From JAKAGZ01 sp964595355 (GTDB taxonomy: Bacteria > Bacteroidota > Ignavibacteria > Ignavibacteriales > Ignavibacteriaceae), in the NCBI GenBank assembly GCA_964595355.1, contig CAZQQD010000001.1, positions 1 to 64,000 of the forward strand: 64,000 nt of DNA. Reading direction: 5' to 3'. Position 1 is the first letter of the stretch, and the number at the start of each line of letters is the position of its first letter. The notes below the pieces were generated by a model that saw nothing but the letters and a program-made list of their open reading frames with translations, was not told the DNA's origin and did no database searches. Position numbers and translations under genes: made by a program. Shown here in pieces: positions 1 to 9,303 of the stretch.

Positions 1-24
1 CTTTTTGAAATCTCTCCTAAAAAT

Positions 25-55
25 AAAAAACCCCTCGTTTTCAGAGGGGTTTTTA
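25..55 (-). terminator. Rho-independent terminator of the TonB-dependent receptor gene
   Basis: A GC-rich hairpin with arms CCCCTC (31-36) and GAGGGG (44-49) and a 7-nt loop is flanked by an A-run on the left and a T-run on the right. Read on the minus strand it lies about 30 nt past the receptor stop codon and ends in a U-run. The flanking A and T runs make it potentially bidirectional, so it may also stop a plus-strand transcript entering from outside the window. Confidence 0.85.
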
Positions 56-78
56 CTACCATAAATATGTTATGATAA

Positions 79-3000
79 TTAGAAAGTATATCTTACACCA
101 AACTGCATCTGCCATCTTGAACCAAAGTTATCAGCAGTAAAAGGATCATTACTAGCTGGAGCAGAAAATTTATATACATTTCTTCCTGATGCAAGAGTAC
201 CAACTTTACTTGCAATTTGGTATGTACCGTTATCAACAAAGTTATCAATACCCCAATCTTTATTGATGAGGTTCATCAAATTAAGAATGTCCCAATTTAC
301 TGTAAATCTGTGTCCTGCAATAATCGGGATATCCTGTGAAATATGTAAGTCTACATAACTATGCCATGGCTCTCTTGAACCATTACGTTCTGCAATCTGA
401 CCGCGGTGTGAGCTTAAATAGTCATTGTTGTTGATAAAACTATTTAATCCTGTGTACATATTTGCATCAGGGACATAATTTCCTCCTGCATCAATGCTTC
501 CTAATAATATGTCGCTATTGTTTTTGGGAATGTAGAACAAATCATTCTGGTCGAACCCATCATTATTAACATCGCCGTAATAAATGAATGAATAAGGTGC
601 ACCAGACTGACCATTGTAGAATACTGAAACAGTTGTTTGAGCATTGTTAAAGAAATTATGTGTATAAGATACTGAAGCAAATATACGATTCTTAATTTCA
701 TAATTTGATGTAGTTAAAGCAGGATCATTAGGATTACCTGAAATAGGGCTGTATCTCATCTGTGACCTTGCCTGTGAAGAAGCTACGCTGTTAACGTCTT
801 TTGCAGTACCGTAGGTATACCCGGCATTAATTGAAAATCCTTCAGCTACATTTCTTTGAGCCTGGAAAGTAAGGTTGTACGAATAATTTTTGTTTGTATT
901 CTTTAACCACATAACATCATAAAAATTACCGTTCTTACCATCTGTACCACCATATAATGGTCTTCCGTCAGGCAATGTTCCCACTTGAGGCATTATGTTT
1001 AACTTTTCGTAAGATAGATCATTAACGGCTTTTGAATACTGGAATTCAACTGTTCCAACAAATCCCAATGGTAGTTGATGATCAACACCGAGGTCAAATC
1101 TCATAATCTGAGGCATCTTAAGATTTGGATCACTTAAATCTATTTCTGCTGTTTTTGAACCAGCATATGTTCCCGGGGCACCAAAGCCAGGCTGGTTGTT
1201 TGGATCAGGAGAAAACTGTAACAACATTCCATTTCCTCTAACTTCTGCCTGTGTGTTACCGGTATTACCGTACTGGTTTGAAATCCATACATAGGCAGGG
1301 CGACCACTAAAGATACCAACACCTCCTCTAACCTGTGTTGTTTTGTCGCCATTTACATCCCAGTTAAAACCAACACGTGGAGCCCAGAGCAAATTACCGC
1401 TTGGAGCTGACGCAGTAGTTATACCCGGGAAATAAGCGCTGACTGAATCATTTGCCAAAGGTTTATCAGGGAAAGTAGGAATATCAACTCTTAATCCAAA
1501 AGTAAGTCTGAAATTAGGCATAACCTGCCATTCATCCTGAGCATAAAATCCGAATTGATGTACTGAGAACTGTGCTGAACCATCCCCGATCAAAGGAATT
1601 ACTCTGGAATAATTTGCAACATCCCCTGATTGTAAGTCATTAATACTGGCGTACTCCCAGAAACCGCCGAAATTTCTAAGGAATAAATTTCTAAATTTAA
1701 AGAATTCATTATGTGTGCCAACCGTAAAGGTATGGTCTCCGGCGTAATATGTAAGATTATCAGTTATTTCAAAGATATCCTGATCAAGTGCGTTAGCAGA
1801 TGAGTATTGATCGGTACCCGCATAAAAACGAAATCCGCCGGCTTCATCAATTTGAATTGCCGGGGTTAGTGCATCCTGAGGACCTCTTTTGTCCCTGATA
1901 GTTGTGTAACCTGCAATAAATTCGTTTGCTATGTTATTTCCGAATGTTGAATTTAATTGTGCAACAATATTATTTGTTTGATTGTGGAATTGATATAAAA
2001 AAGAATCAAAACTAAATCTTTGTGTTGATGATCTGTTACCTAATATATCTTCTTTAGCATTTACATAATTCCAATGAATATTTAATTTATGATTTTCCGA
2101 AAGGTTAAAATCCAAACGAGCAAATACCTTATCGCTCGGCTGTTTTGTAGTATAAGGAGCATATCCACCAGTAGTGAATCCCCGGCTTGCTAATATTGAT
2201 TGAATTTGGTCTGCCTGAGCTTTTACACCTGCAGTTGATAAGGCAAGATTTGGTATTGGCTCGTTATGCCCTGTGAGTTCAGCATTTACGAAAAAGAAAA
2301 CCTTATCTTTTTGAATTGGTCCACCAAGGCGGAACCCATATTGCCATTCTTTAAAATCGCTTACCGGATCATTCATCCCATTGTAATTTTTACCAACGAG
2401 ACTCTGATTACGGCCGTAACCAAATACAGACCCATGGAATTGGTTTGTACCACTTCTGGTAATTGCGTTAATACCGCCGCCAGTAAAACCACCTAACCTA
2501 ACGTCGAATGGCGCAATAACAACCTGGAATTCCTGTATAGCATCCAGGCTGATTGGATTTGTTCCAGCCTGACCACCCGGAGTTCCTGAAGAACCCAAAC
2601 CAAATAAGTCATTGTATTGTGTTCCATCAATCTGGACGTTGTTATAACGGTTGCTCCTTCCGGCAGCGGAGTAATCTGTACCGGAAAACATAGGAGACAT
2701 TTTTGCAAAGCTTGCAAAAGTTCTGTTAATTGTTGGAAGTTCTTCTATTTGTTTTGTGGATACGTTCTGTGCCGAACCTGTACGATTCTCATTAATTACT
2801 GCACCCCTGTTTCCTGAAACCACGACTCCCGAAAGCTCAATTGATGTTGAGGTCAGTTGTACATCAAGTGAATAATTTTGTCCAAGATTAAGTTTGTCAA
2901 TATCCTGGGTTTGCTTTTGATAACCAACGTAAGAAAAAGTTACCTGGTAAGGACCGCCAACTCTTACGGCAGAAAAATTATATTTGCCGTCAACACGTGA

Positions 3001-3192
3001 CGTTGTTCCGTATTGAGTTCCTGAGGGAACGTGTACTGCAATAACTGTAGCATTTGGCAGCGGGTTACCGTCCTGGTCAGTTACCGTACCACTTATGCTT
3101 GCTGTTGTGGCTGTCTGCGCGAAGCTAAGACTTTGCATCGCAAAAAACAGCATTGCCAGCAAACACGAAAGAATTGTACTTCGTATTTTCAT
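79..3192 (-). CDS. Oar-like TonB-dependent outer membrane receptor with N-terminal carboxypeptidase-regulatory-like domain
   Basis: This 1037-residue protein should form an outer-membrane beta-barrel that imports a substrate using TonB energy. A signal peptide covers about residues 1-25, ending SFA. A CarboxypepD_reg-like Ig fold follows (about 30-115, with SISGTVTDQDGNPLPNATV), then a plug region and a long barrel ending in the aromatic-terminated GVRYTF typical of barrel proteins. The start ATG follows an AAGGGA Shine-Dalgarno. The architecture resembles Oar-type receptors rather than SusC, and no SusD partner is adjacent. It stands alone with its own terminator. The substrate cannot be read from sequence; peptides or other large ligands are possible. 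A tonB-family gene lies at 14.7 kb. Confidence 0.9.
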   Translation of the reverse strand: MKIRSTILSCLLAMLFFAMQSLSFAQTATTASISGTVTDQDGNPLPNATVIAVHVPSGTQYGTTSRVDGKYNFSAVRVGGPYQVTFSYVGYQKQTQDIDKLNLGQNYSLDVQLTSTSIELSGVVVSGNRGAVINENRTGSAQNVSTKQIEELPTINRTFASFAKMSPMFSGTDYSAAGRSNRYNNVQIDGTQYNDLFGLGSSGTPGGQAGTNPISLDAIQEFQVVIAPFDVRLGGFTGGGINAITRSGTNQFHGSVFGYGRNQSLVGKNYNGMNDPVSDFKEWQYGFRLGGPIQKDKVFFFVNAELTGHNEPIPNLALSTAGVKAQADQIQSILASRGFTTGGYAPYTTKQPSDKVFARLDFNLSENHKLNIHWNYVNAKEDILGNRSSTQRFSFDSFLYQFHNQTNNIVAQLNSTFGNNIANEFIAGYTTIRDKRGPQDALTPAIQIDEAGGFRFYAGTDQYSSANALDQDIFEITDNLTYYAGDHTFTVGTHNEFFKFRNLFLRNFGGFWEYASINDLQSGDVANYSRVIPLIGDGSAQFSVHQFGFYAQDEWQVMPNFRLTFGLRVDIPTFPDKPLANDSVSAYFPGITTASAPSGNLLWAPRVGFNWDVNGDKTTQVRGGVGIFSGRPAYVWISNQYGNTGNTQAEVRGNGMLLQFSPDPNNQPGFGAPGTYAGSKTAEIDLSDPNLKMPQIMRFDLGVDHQLPLGFVGTVEFQYSKAVNDLSYEKLNIMPQVGTLPDGRPLYGGTDGKNGNFYDVMWLKNTNKNYSYNLTFQAQRNVAEGFSINAGYTYGTAKDVNSVASSQARSQMRYSPISGNPNDPALTTSNYEIKNRIFASVSYTHNFFNNAQTTVSVFYNGQSGAPYSFIYYGDVNNDGFDQNDLFYIPKNNSDILLGSIDAGGNYVPDANMYTGLNSFINNNDYLSSHRGQIAERNGSREPWHSYVDLHISQDIPIIAGHRFTVNWDILNLMNLINKDWGIDNFVDNGTYQIASKVGTLASGRNVYKFSAPASNDPFTADNFGSRWQMQFGVRYTF

Positions 3193-3641
3193 ATGCCCAT
3201 CCCTTTGTTATGAAATGATGATTTATTTAGTTAATAGAACTAGAGCGTTCCAAAATCTAAAAATGATGTCTTTTTTTTCTTAAGTGTTAAATAATTTAAT
3301 AATAAATAAATAATTAGTACTTAAAATAAAATAGTATTTTTGGAACATTGAGTCGAAATGTGGTTAAAAAATAGCTTTTCCCTCGCATATAGTCAGATAT
3401 TATTATAACAAGAATAAAGATAAGTAAACTTTGTTTTTACAGCAAGAAAAATATTTTGTTTGGTTATTAAATAATTGTTAAACAGAAGTGAAATTATTTT
3501 ACTCAAAATTATTCCGGAGAAAGCTAAGGAATAATCTTCCGGCTTTAATTTATACTATATGCTAACTACTTTAGCTTTTTTGCATTTATAGGCACCTCTC
3601 TGTATATTTGAAAATTAAATTTTCAATAAAGTATTCTCATA
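3193..3641. other. Divergent intergenic region, very AT-rich
   Basis: This 449-nt gap separates the divergent receptor and asnS. Only the asnS-side promoter at 3580-3610 is convincing. On the receptor side a TAGATTTTG element (minus strand, 3251-3259) is one base too long for the Bacteroidota -7 box and has no TTG at the right distance, so I do not call it. I see no small RNA, repeat or conserved ORF. Confidence 0.6.
3580..3610 (+). promoter_or_regulatory. Bacteroidota-type promoter for asnS and probably the nuo genes
   Basis: A -33 TTG (3580-3582), a 20-nt spacer and an exact -7 TATATTTG (3603-3610) match the TTG-N(17-23)-TAnnTTTG consensus known for the Bacteroidota primary sigma factor. 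The -7 box ends 31 nt before the asnS ATG. No other good promoter is seen before nuoJ, so it may drive the whole run. Confidence 0.65.
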
Positions 3642-4937
3642 ATGTCGAAAATTTCAATCAAAGACCTATCTGATCACGTTGGAGAAGAAGTTGTACTGGA
3701 TGGATGGCTTTACAATAAGAGATCAAGCGGAAAAATTAAATTTATCGTTTTAAGAGATGGGACAGGTTATCTTCAGTGTGTTTATTTCAAAGGGAATGTT
3801 TCCGATGAAGTTTTCGAAATTGCAGATAAAATTGGCCAGGAGTCTTCAATAACAGTTACTGGAAAAGTCAAAGAAGAAAAGAGAGCTCCGGGTGGTTACG
3901 AATTAGATGCAGCCGACCTCAAAGTTATTTCAGAAGCCATAGATTACCCAATAACACCTAAGGATCACGGCATTGAATTTTTGATGGATAATCGTCATCT
4001 CTGGCTTCGTTCTTCAAAACAGGTTGCAATATTAAAAATTCGCCACAGGATTGTAAAAGCAATCAGGGATTTTTTTGATGAGAGGGGATTTACATTAATG
4101 GATCCTCCGATTCTTACCCCTGCTGCGTGCGAAGGTACTTCAACTTTATTTGAAACAGAATATTTCGATCTTGGCAAAGCATATCTGACGCAATCAGGGC
4201 AGCTTTATGCAGAGGCAGGTGCAATGGCACTTGGGAAGGTTTACACTTTCGGTCCGACGTTTCGCGCAGAAAAATCAAAAACGAGAAGACACTTAACGGA
4301 ATTCTGGATGGTAGAACCTGAAGTTGCATTTAATGATCTTAATGATAATATGGATTTAGCTGAAGACTTTCTTGAATATATTGTTCAGACTGTTTTGAAA
4401 GATATGGATGAAGAATTAAAAATTCTGGAGAGAGATACCACACTACTAAAAAATGTTAAAAAACCTTTGCCGAGAATTTCATACGATGAAGCAGTAGAAA
4501 TTTTAAAGAAGAATGGGATTGATTTTCAATATGGAAACGATTTAGGCGGAACTGATGAAACAGTTATTTCAAATCAGTTTGATAGACCTGTTATGGTTCA
4601 TCGTTATCCTGCAGAAGTGAAAGCGTTTTATATGAAGAGAGATCCTGAGAATTCTAAACTTGCTCTTGCTGTGGATGTTCTTGCACCGGAGGGCTATGGT
4701 GAAATTATTGGCGGAAGCCAGAGGGAAGACGATCTCAATACATTAATAGAAAGAATTAAAGAACATAATCTTCCCATGGAAGCTTTTGAGTGGTATCTTG
4801 ATCTAAGGAGATTCGGGTCTGTCCCACATTCAGGATTTGGGCTTGGACTGGAAAGAACGGTTGGATGGGTTTGTGGATTGGAACATTTGAGAGAAACTAT
4901 TCCATTCCCAAGAATGATTTACAGGAATACTCCTTAA
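3642..4937 (+). CDS. asnS: Asparagine-tRNA ligase
   Basis: This class IIb aminoacyl-tRNA synthetase charges tRNA-Asn in the cytoplasm. Its 431 residues are normal for bacterial AsnRS. An N-terminal OB-fold anticodon-binding domain covers about residues 1-110. Class II motif 2 is at 207-221 (FRAEKSKTRRHLTEF) and motif 3 at about 398-414 (GFGLGLERTVGW). The GGSQRED stretch before motif 3 and the absence of the large insertion of bacterial AspRS favour AsnRS over AspRS. It begins 31 nt after a good promoter and ends 22 nt before nuoJ, so it probably heads the complex I transcript, though the two functions are unrelated. Confidence 0.93.
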   Translation: MSKISIKDLSDHVGEEVVLDGWLYNKRSSGKIKFIVLRDGTGYLQCVYFKGNVSDEVFEIADKIGQESSITVTGKVKEEKRAPGGYELDAADLKVISEAIDYPITPKDHGIEFLMDNRHLWLRSSKQVAILKIRHRIVKAIRDFFDERGFTLMDPPILTPAACEGTSTLFETEYFDLGKAYLTQSGQLYAEAGAMALGKVYTFGPTFRAEKSKTRRHLTEFWMVEPEVAFNDLNDNMDLAEDFLEYIVQTVLKDMDEELKILERDTTLLKNVKKPLPRISYDEAVEILKKNGIDFQYGNDLGGTDETVISNQFDRPVMVHRYPAEVKAFYMKRDPENSKLALAVDVLAPEGYGEIIGGSQREDDLNTLIERIKEHNLPMEAFEWYLDLRRFGSVPHSGFGLGLERTVGWVCGLEHLRETIPFPRMIYRNTP

Positions 4938-4959
4938 AAATGACAACTAGCTAACAAAA

Positions 4960-5475
4960 ATGTCGATACAAACTATTTTATTTTTTGTTTTTGGTATTAC
5001 CTCAGCAGTTTCATCTGTTTTGATGATAACCAGAAGGAATGCTGTTATCAGCGCTTTATTTTTAATTCTGAATTTTGCAGGACTTGCAGGACTGTATCTT
5101 TTGTTAAACGCACAATTCATCGCAGTTGCACAGGTGATTGTATATGCCGGTGCTATCATGGTTCTTTTCCTTTTTGTAATTATGCTTTTACGTCCTGAAA
5201 ATGAAAAGAAATTTATGGAGGCAAATCCAGCTGTTAAAACATTTGCAGTAATTATTGCGGTATTAATTTTTGTGCAGCTTGTTTACCTGATTTTCTTTTC
5301 ACATCCTTCTTCAATTCCAAAAGCTGATATTGCTGCAAGTGTTAAAGCAGGTACAATAGAGGAAATCGGAAGGGAATTATTCACGAATTATATATTGCCT
5401 TTTGAAGCGGCTGGATTTCTACTTCTAGCGGCTACAATAGGCGCACTCGTTTTAGCTAAGAAAAAATTTGATTAA
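4960..5475 (+). CDS. nuoJ: NADH-quinone oxidoreductase subunit J
   Basis: NuoJ is a membrane-arm subunit of respiratory complex I near the quinone site. The 171-residue protein has five hydrophobic segments. The central part carries the NuoJ signature, a helix with AQFIAVAQVIVYAGAIMVLF and then VIMLL and a charged loop; the break in that helix belongs to the coupling machinery. It is the first of a nuoJKLM run, with 5 nt to nuoK. Subunits A-I are not in the window, so the peripheral arm must be encoded elsewhere. Confidence 0.93.
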   Translation: MSIQTILFFVFGITSAVSSVLMITRRNAVISALFLILNFAGLAGLYLLLNAQFIAVAQVIVYAGAIMVLFLFVIMLLRPENEKKFMEANPAVKTFAVIIAVLIFVQLVYLIFFSHPSSIPKADIAASVKAGTIEEIGRELFTNYILPFEAAGFLLLAATIGALVLAKKKFD

Positions 5476-5480
5476 GGCTT

Positions 5481-5786
5481 ATGCAAATTCCAATTGAATA
5501 TTATTTAATACTAAGTGCGTTTATGTTCATCGTCGGTGTTACCGGCGTACTAACCAAACGGAATGCGATTATTGTTTTTATGTCAGTGGAATTGATGCTT
5601 AATTCCGCAAACCTGACAATGATAACCTTTGCGTCATATCTAGGCAGTTCTGTCGGACAATTGTTTGTATTTTTTGTAATGACTGTCGCTGCAGCTGAAG
5701 CTGCTATAGGTCTTGCAATTATAATTGCAATTTTCAGAAATAAATTAACTGTGAATATCGACGAGATCAATATTTTGAAATGGTGA
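5481..5786 (+). CDS. nuoK: NADH-quinone oxidoreductase subunit K
   Basis: NuoK is an MrpC-like three-helix subunit of the complex I proton path. The protein has the usual 101 residues. The family pattern is clear: helix 2 has FMSVELMLNSANL with the membrane-buried Glu used for proton transfer, and helix 3 has VMTVAAAEAAIGLAI with the second conserved Glu. It starts 5 nt after nuoJ and lies 43 nt before nuoL. Confidence 0.94.
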   Translation: MQIPIEYYLILSAFMFIVGVTGVLTKRNAIIVFMSVELMLNSANLTMITFASYLGSSVGQLFVFFVMTVAAAEAAIGLAIIIAIFRNKLTVNIDEINILKW

Positions 5787-5829
5787 TCTAAAATTTATTA
5801 GTTCAGATTAATTAAAGAGTTCCATTTTT

Positions 5830-7767
5830 ATGATTCAATTAATCTATTTAACAATTCTGCTGCCGTTCGTTGGTTTTCTTTTCAACGGATTATTGGGGAG
5901 CAAAATCAAAAATGAAAAAGTTATAGGAATAATCGGTAGCGGTGTTATAGGAATTTCATTTATTATCGCTATAGGCGCTTTCTTCGAAACATTAAACCTT
6001 CCTGTAGAACAAAGAAAAACTATTGTTGATCTTTTTACCTGGTTAAGTGTCGGTGGATTGAATATTCACTTTGCTTATCAGGTTGATCAGTTGTCTTTAG
6101 TAATGGCTCTGGTAGTTACCGGAGTTGGATTTATCATTCATGTTTATTCTATCGGATATATGCACGGCGATAAATCATTCTGGAGGTTCTTTTCATATCT
6201 GAATCTTTTCATTTTTGCAATGATGAATCTGATTCTTGCCGATAATTTTCTGGTCTTGTTTTTAGGCTGGGAAGGTGTAGGGCTTTGTTCTTATCTATTA
6301 ATTGGCTTCTGGTACGACAAAAAATTTGAAAAGATGACTACTGCCGATGCTGGGAAGAAAGCTTTTATTGTAAACAGGATTGGTGATTTCGGTTTTCTTT
6401 TAGGAATGTTTCTGATTTACCTGACCTTCGGCAGTCTTAATTTCAGCGATGTTTTCAGCAAGATAGGTGTTCTAAATATTTCTCAAAGTGTTTTTAATTT
6501 TATAGCTTTATTTTTATTTATAGGTGCAACAGGAAAATCAGCACAGATTCCTCTTTATATCTGGTTGCCCGATGCAATGGCCGGTCCAACTCCTGTTTCC
6601 GCACTCATACATGCAGCTACAATGGTTACAGCCGGTGTTTATATGGTTGCAAGGTGTTCTTTAATTTATGCATCTGCACCCGCTATTTTAACCGTCGTTG
6701 CAATTATTGGTGCGTTGACTGCATTCTTTGCTGCAACAATAGGATTGGTTCAAAACGATATCAAAAAAGTTTTAGCTTATTCAACTGTGAGTCAGCTTGG
6801 ATATATGTTTCTTGCGCTTGGCGTAGGTGCTTTCTCTGCCGGAATTTTTCACGTGATGACTCATGCTTTCTTTAAAGCTCTTCTCTTCCTTGCTGCCGGT
6901 TCGGTTATTCATTCAATGCACGAAGATCAGAATATTCAAAACTTCGGTGGTTTAAGAAAATATATGCCCGCAACTGCCATAACATTTTTAGTTGCCTCAC
7001 TCGCAATTTCAGGCATTCCTCCTTTCTCAGGATTTTTCAGTAAGGATGAAATTCTCTGGAAATCTTTTGCAAATGGAAATGTAATTTACTGGGCAATCGG
7101 AGCAGTTACCGCTTTACTTACAGCTTTCTATATGTTCCGGCTTTATTTCCTTACTTTTGAAGGCAATTCAAGATTTGGAAAAGATAAACATCCGCATGAA
7201 TCTCCTAAAGTAATGACATTCCCTTTGATTGCTCTTGCTATCTTAGCTTTTATAGGAGGATTCATAGGAATTCCTGCTTTGTTTTCAGGAGAGGGTGGCA
7301 ACGCTTTTGAAAACTGGCTCGAACCTGTTTTCAAAAATGCGCAGGCAAGACTTGCTGAAACATCAGCATACGGACACTCTATGGAAATTTCATTGATGGT
7401 AATTTCTGTAATTCTTGGTGTGGGAGGAATTATAATCGCAAGAAACATTTATCTTAAAAAACCATCGATCGCCACCGAGTTGGCAGGGAAGTTCAAAGGC
7501 TTATATAATCTTCTCTGGAATAAATATTTTGTCGACGAAGTTTATGATGCAACTGTAGTAACTCCGATAGTCAAAACATCTGATTCATTCTTATGGAGAA
7601 TAACTGATGCGAAAATTATAGACGGTGCCGTAAACGGTGCGGCGGCTATTGTTGACAGAGTTTCAAAAAATATTAGAAAGATTCAAACTGGTGTTGCGCA
7701 ATTTTATGCAATTATTATGGCTCTTGGTATCGTGCTTGCATTATTCTGGATTATAATGAGTTTATAA
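5830..7767 (+). CDS. nuoL: NADH-quinone oxidoreductase subunit L
   Basis: NuoL is the distal antiporter-like proton-pumping subunit of complex I. At 645 residues it has the normal length, with about 14 core helices plus the C-terminal lateral segment. Recognisable blocks are FLGWEGVGLCSYLLIGFW (TM5, with the conserved Glu), KSAQIPLYIWLPDAMAGPTPVSALIHAATMVTAG (split here as QIPLYIWLPDAMAGPTP and SALIHAATMVTAGVY, TM7-8 with the pumping Lys), and KKVLAYSTVSQLGYM. These give the Lys/Glu/His chain of active antiporter-like subunits. The C-terminal part is long and amphipathic, as expected for helix HL. It is 4 nt from nuoM. Confidence 0.95.
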   Translation: MIQLIYLTILLPFVGFLFNGLLGSKIKNEKVIGIIGSGVIGISFIIAIGAFFETLNLPVEQRKTIVDLFTWLSVGGLNIHFAYQVDQLSLVMALVVTGVGFIIHVYSIGYMHGDKSFWRFFSYLNLFIFAMMNLILADNFLVLFLGWEGVGLCSYLLIGFWYDKKFEKMTTADAGKKAFIVNRIGDFGFLLGMFLIYLTFGSLNFSDVFSKIGVLNISQSVFNFIALFLFIGATGKSAQIPLYIWLPDAMAGPTPVSALIHAATMVTAGVYMVARCSLIYASAPAILTVVAIIGALTAFFAATIGLVQNDIKKVLAYSTVSQLGYMFLALGVGAFSAGIFHVMTHAFFKALLFLAAGSVIHSMHEDQNIQNFGGLRKYMPATAITFLVASLAISGIPPFSGFFSKDEILWKSFANGNVIYWAIGAVTALLTAFYMFRLYFLTFEGNSRFGKDKHPHESPKVMTFPLIALAILAFIGGFIGIPALFSGEGGNAFENWLEPVFKNAQARLAETSAYGHSMEISLMVISVILGVGGIIIARNIYLKKPSIATELAGKFKGLYNLLWNKYFVDEVYDATVVTPIVKTSDSFLWRITDAKIIDGAVNGAAAIVDRVSKNIRKIQTGVAQFYAIIMALGIVLALFWIIMSL

Positions 7768-7771
7768 ATTT

Positions 7772-9295
7772 ATGCAAAATAATCACCTATTAACATATTT
7801 GTTATTAACTCCTTTTGTCGGAGGATTACTTTTACTCTTAATTAATAGAGAGAAAGAAAACCTGATAAGATATTTCGGACTGGCTGTTTCGGTCATTACT
7901 TTTATTGTTTCTCTTTTTCTTTATTTTGGTTTTGACATCAGCAAATCTGATTTTCAGTTTGTATATAAGTTTGCCTGGATTGAAAACCTCAATATCAGTT
8001 ACCATGTCGGCATTGATGGAATATCGCTTCTTTTAATATTGCTTACAACCTTTATAACTCCTCTTACGTTAATTTCAAGCTGGAAAGGAATTAATAAGAA
8101 AGTAAAAGAGTTCACTTTCTTCATGCTTATGCTTGAAGTTGGTATGCTTGGAGTTTTTGTTTCTCTTGATCTTTTCCTGTTCTATGTTTTTTGGGAAGTA
8201 ATGTTGATACCGATGTATTTCATTATAGGTATTTGGGGGGGGGAACGTAGAATTTATGCTTCTGTTAAGTTTTTCATCTATACAATGTTTGGAAGCCTCT
8301 TGATGCTTGTAGCAATTATCTGGCTTGCTATTTATGCTTCGGGTCCATTAGGACATTTCTCAACAGACTTAATCGAGTTATATAATATTGGACCAACTGT
8401 TCCGCATACAATCCAGCTTTATATGTTCCTGGCATTTGCGTTTAGCTTTGCGATTAAGGTTCCATTGTTTCCTCTGCATACCTGGCTTCCTGATGCACAC
8501 GTTGAAGCGCCGACTGCCGGCTCAGTTATTCTTGCAGCCGTGTTGTTGAAAATGGGTACATACGGACTGATAAGATTTTGTCTTCCATTATTTCCTCAAG
8601 CTGCAGTTTATTTCGCTCCGGCAATATCTGTTCTTGCAATTATAGGAATTATTTACGGTGCATTGGTTGCAATGGTTCAAAAGGATATGAAAAAGCTTGT
8701 TGCTTATTCTTCTGTTGCACATCTCGGGTTTGTTGTTCTTGGAATCTTTGCAATGACAAATGAATCAATGCAGGGTGCAGTTATTCAAATGGTCAATCAC
8801 GGACTTTCTACTGGAGCCTTGTTCCTTTTGGTGGGAGTTATTTATGAAAGAACTCACACCAGAACTATTGCCGAATATGGAGGCATTGCTAAACTGATTC
8901 CAATTTATTCAGTTATATTAATGATAGCTTCTCTTTCATCAATTGGTTTACCGGGATTGAACGGGTTTGTTGGTGAATTTTTAATACTGTTAGGATCATT
9001 TAAGTCGCCTGTGTTAAACAGTTGGTGGTATACAGTATTTGCAGCATCGGGGGTAATATTTGCAGCGGTCTATTTGTTGTGGATGTATCAGAGAGTTGTT
9101 TTTGGAGAAGTTAAAAATCCAAAGTTGAATTCTATTAAAGATATGAGCGCTCGCGAAATTTTTGTAATGATTCCGATATTAATATTTATTGTTTGGATCG
9201 GAATTTATCCAAGCACTTTCTTAAAGGTTTCATCCAGATCAGTTAATAAGGTTATTGAGCAGGTATATACCCCACAAAATCATAGTCTTAAATAG
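7772..9295 (+). CDS. nuoM: NADH-quinone oxidoreductase subunit M
   Basis: NuoM is the middle antiporter-like subunit of complex I. The protein has 507 residues and about 14 membrane helices. Family blocks include FWEVMLIPMYFIIGIWGG (conserved TM5 Glu), KVPLFPLHTWLPDAHVEAPT (TM7 region), and MKKLVAYSSVAHLGFVVLG. A run of nine G residues (8235-8243) encodes the conserved Trp-Gly-Gly; the frame is intact. Unlike the usual order, nuoN does not follow directly: an ion antiporter gene and a small unknown gene lie between. Confidence 0.95.
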   Translation: MQNNHLLTYLLLTPFVGGLLLLLINREKENLIRYFGLAVSVITFIVSLFLYFGFDISKSDFQFVYKFAWIENLNISYHVGIDGISLLLILLTTFITPLTLISSWKGINKKVKEFTFFMLMLEVGMLGVFVSLDLFLFYVFWEVMLIPMYFIIGIWGGERRIYASVKFFIYTMFGSLLMLVAIIWLAIYASGPLGHFSTDLIELYNIGPTVPHTIQLYMFLAFAFSFAIKVPLFPLHTWLPDAHVEAPTAGSVILAAVLLKMGTYGLIRFCLPLFPQAAVYFAPAISVLAIIGIIYGALVAMVQKDMKKLVAYSSVAHLGFVVLGIFAMTNESMQGAVIQMVNHGLSTGALFLLVGVIYERTHTRTIAEYGGIAKLIPIYSVILMIASLSSIGLPGLNGFVGEFLILLGSFKSPVLNSWWYTVFAASGVIFAAVYLLWMYQRVVFGEVKNPKLNSIKDMSAREIFVMIPILIFIVWIGIYPSTFLKVSSRSVNKVIEQVYTPQNHSLK

Positions 9296-9303
9296 GCCTG
9301 CTC

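Noticed and set aside
3251..3259. TAGATTTTG (minus) as a promoter of the TonB-dependent receptor
   Set aside because: It is one base too long for the -7 box and has no TTG at the right spacing.
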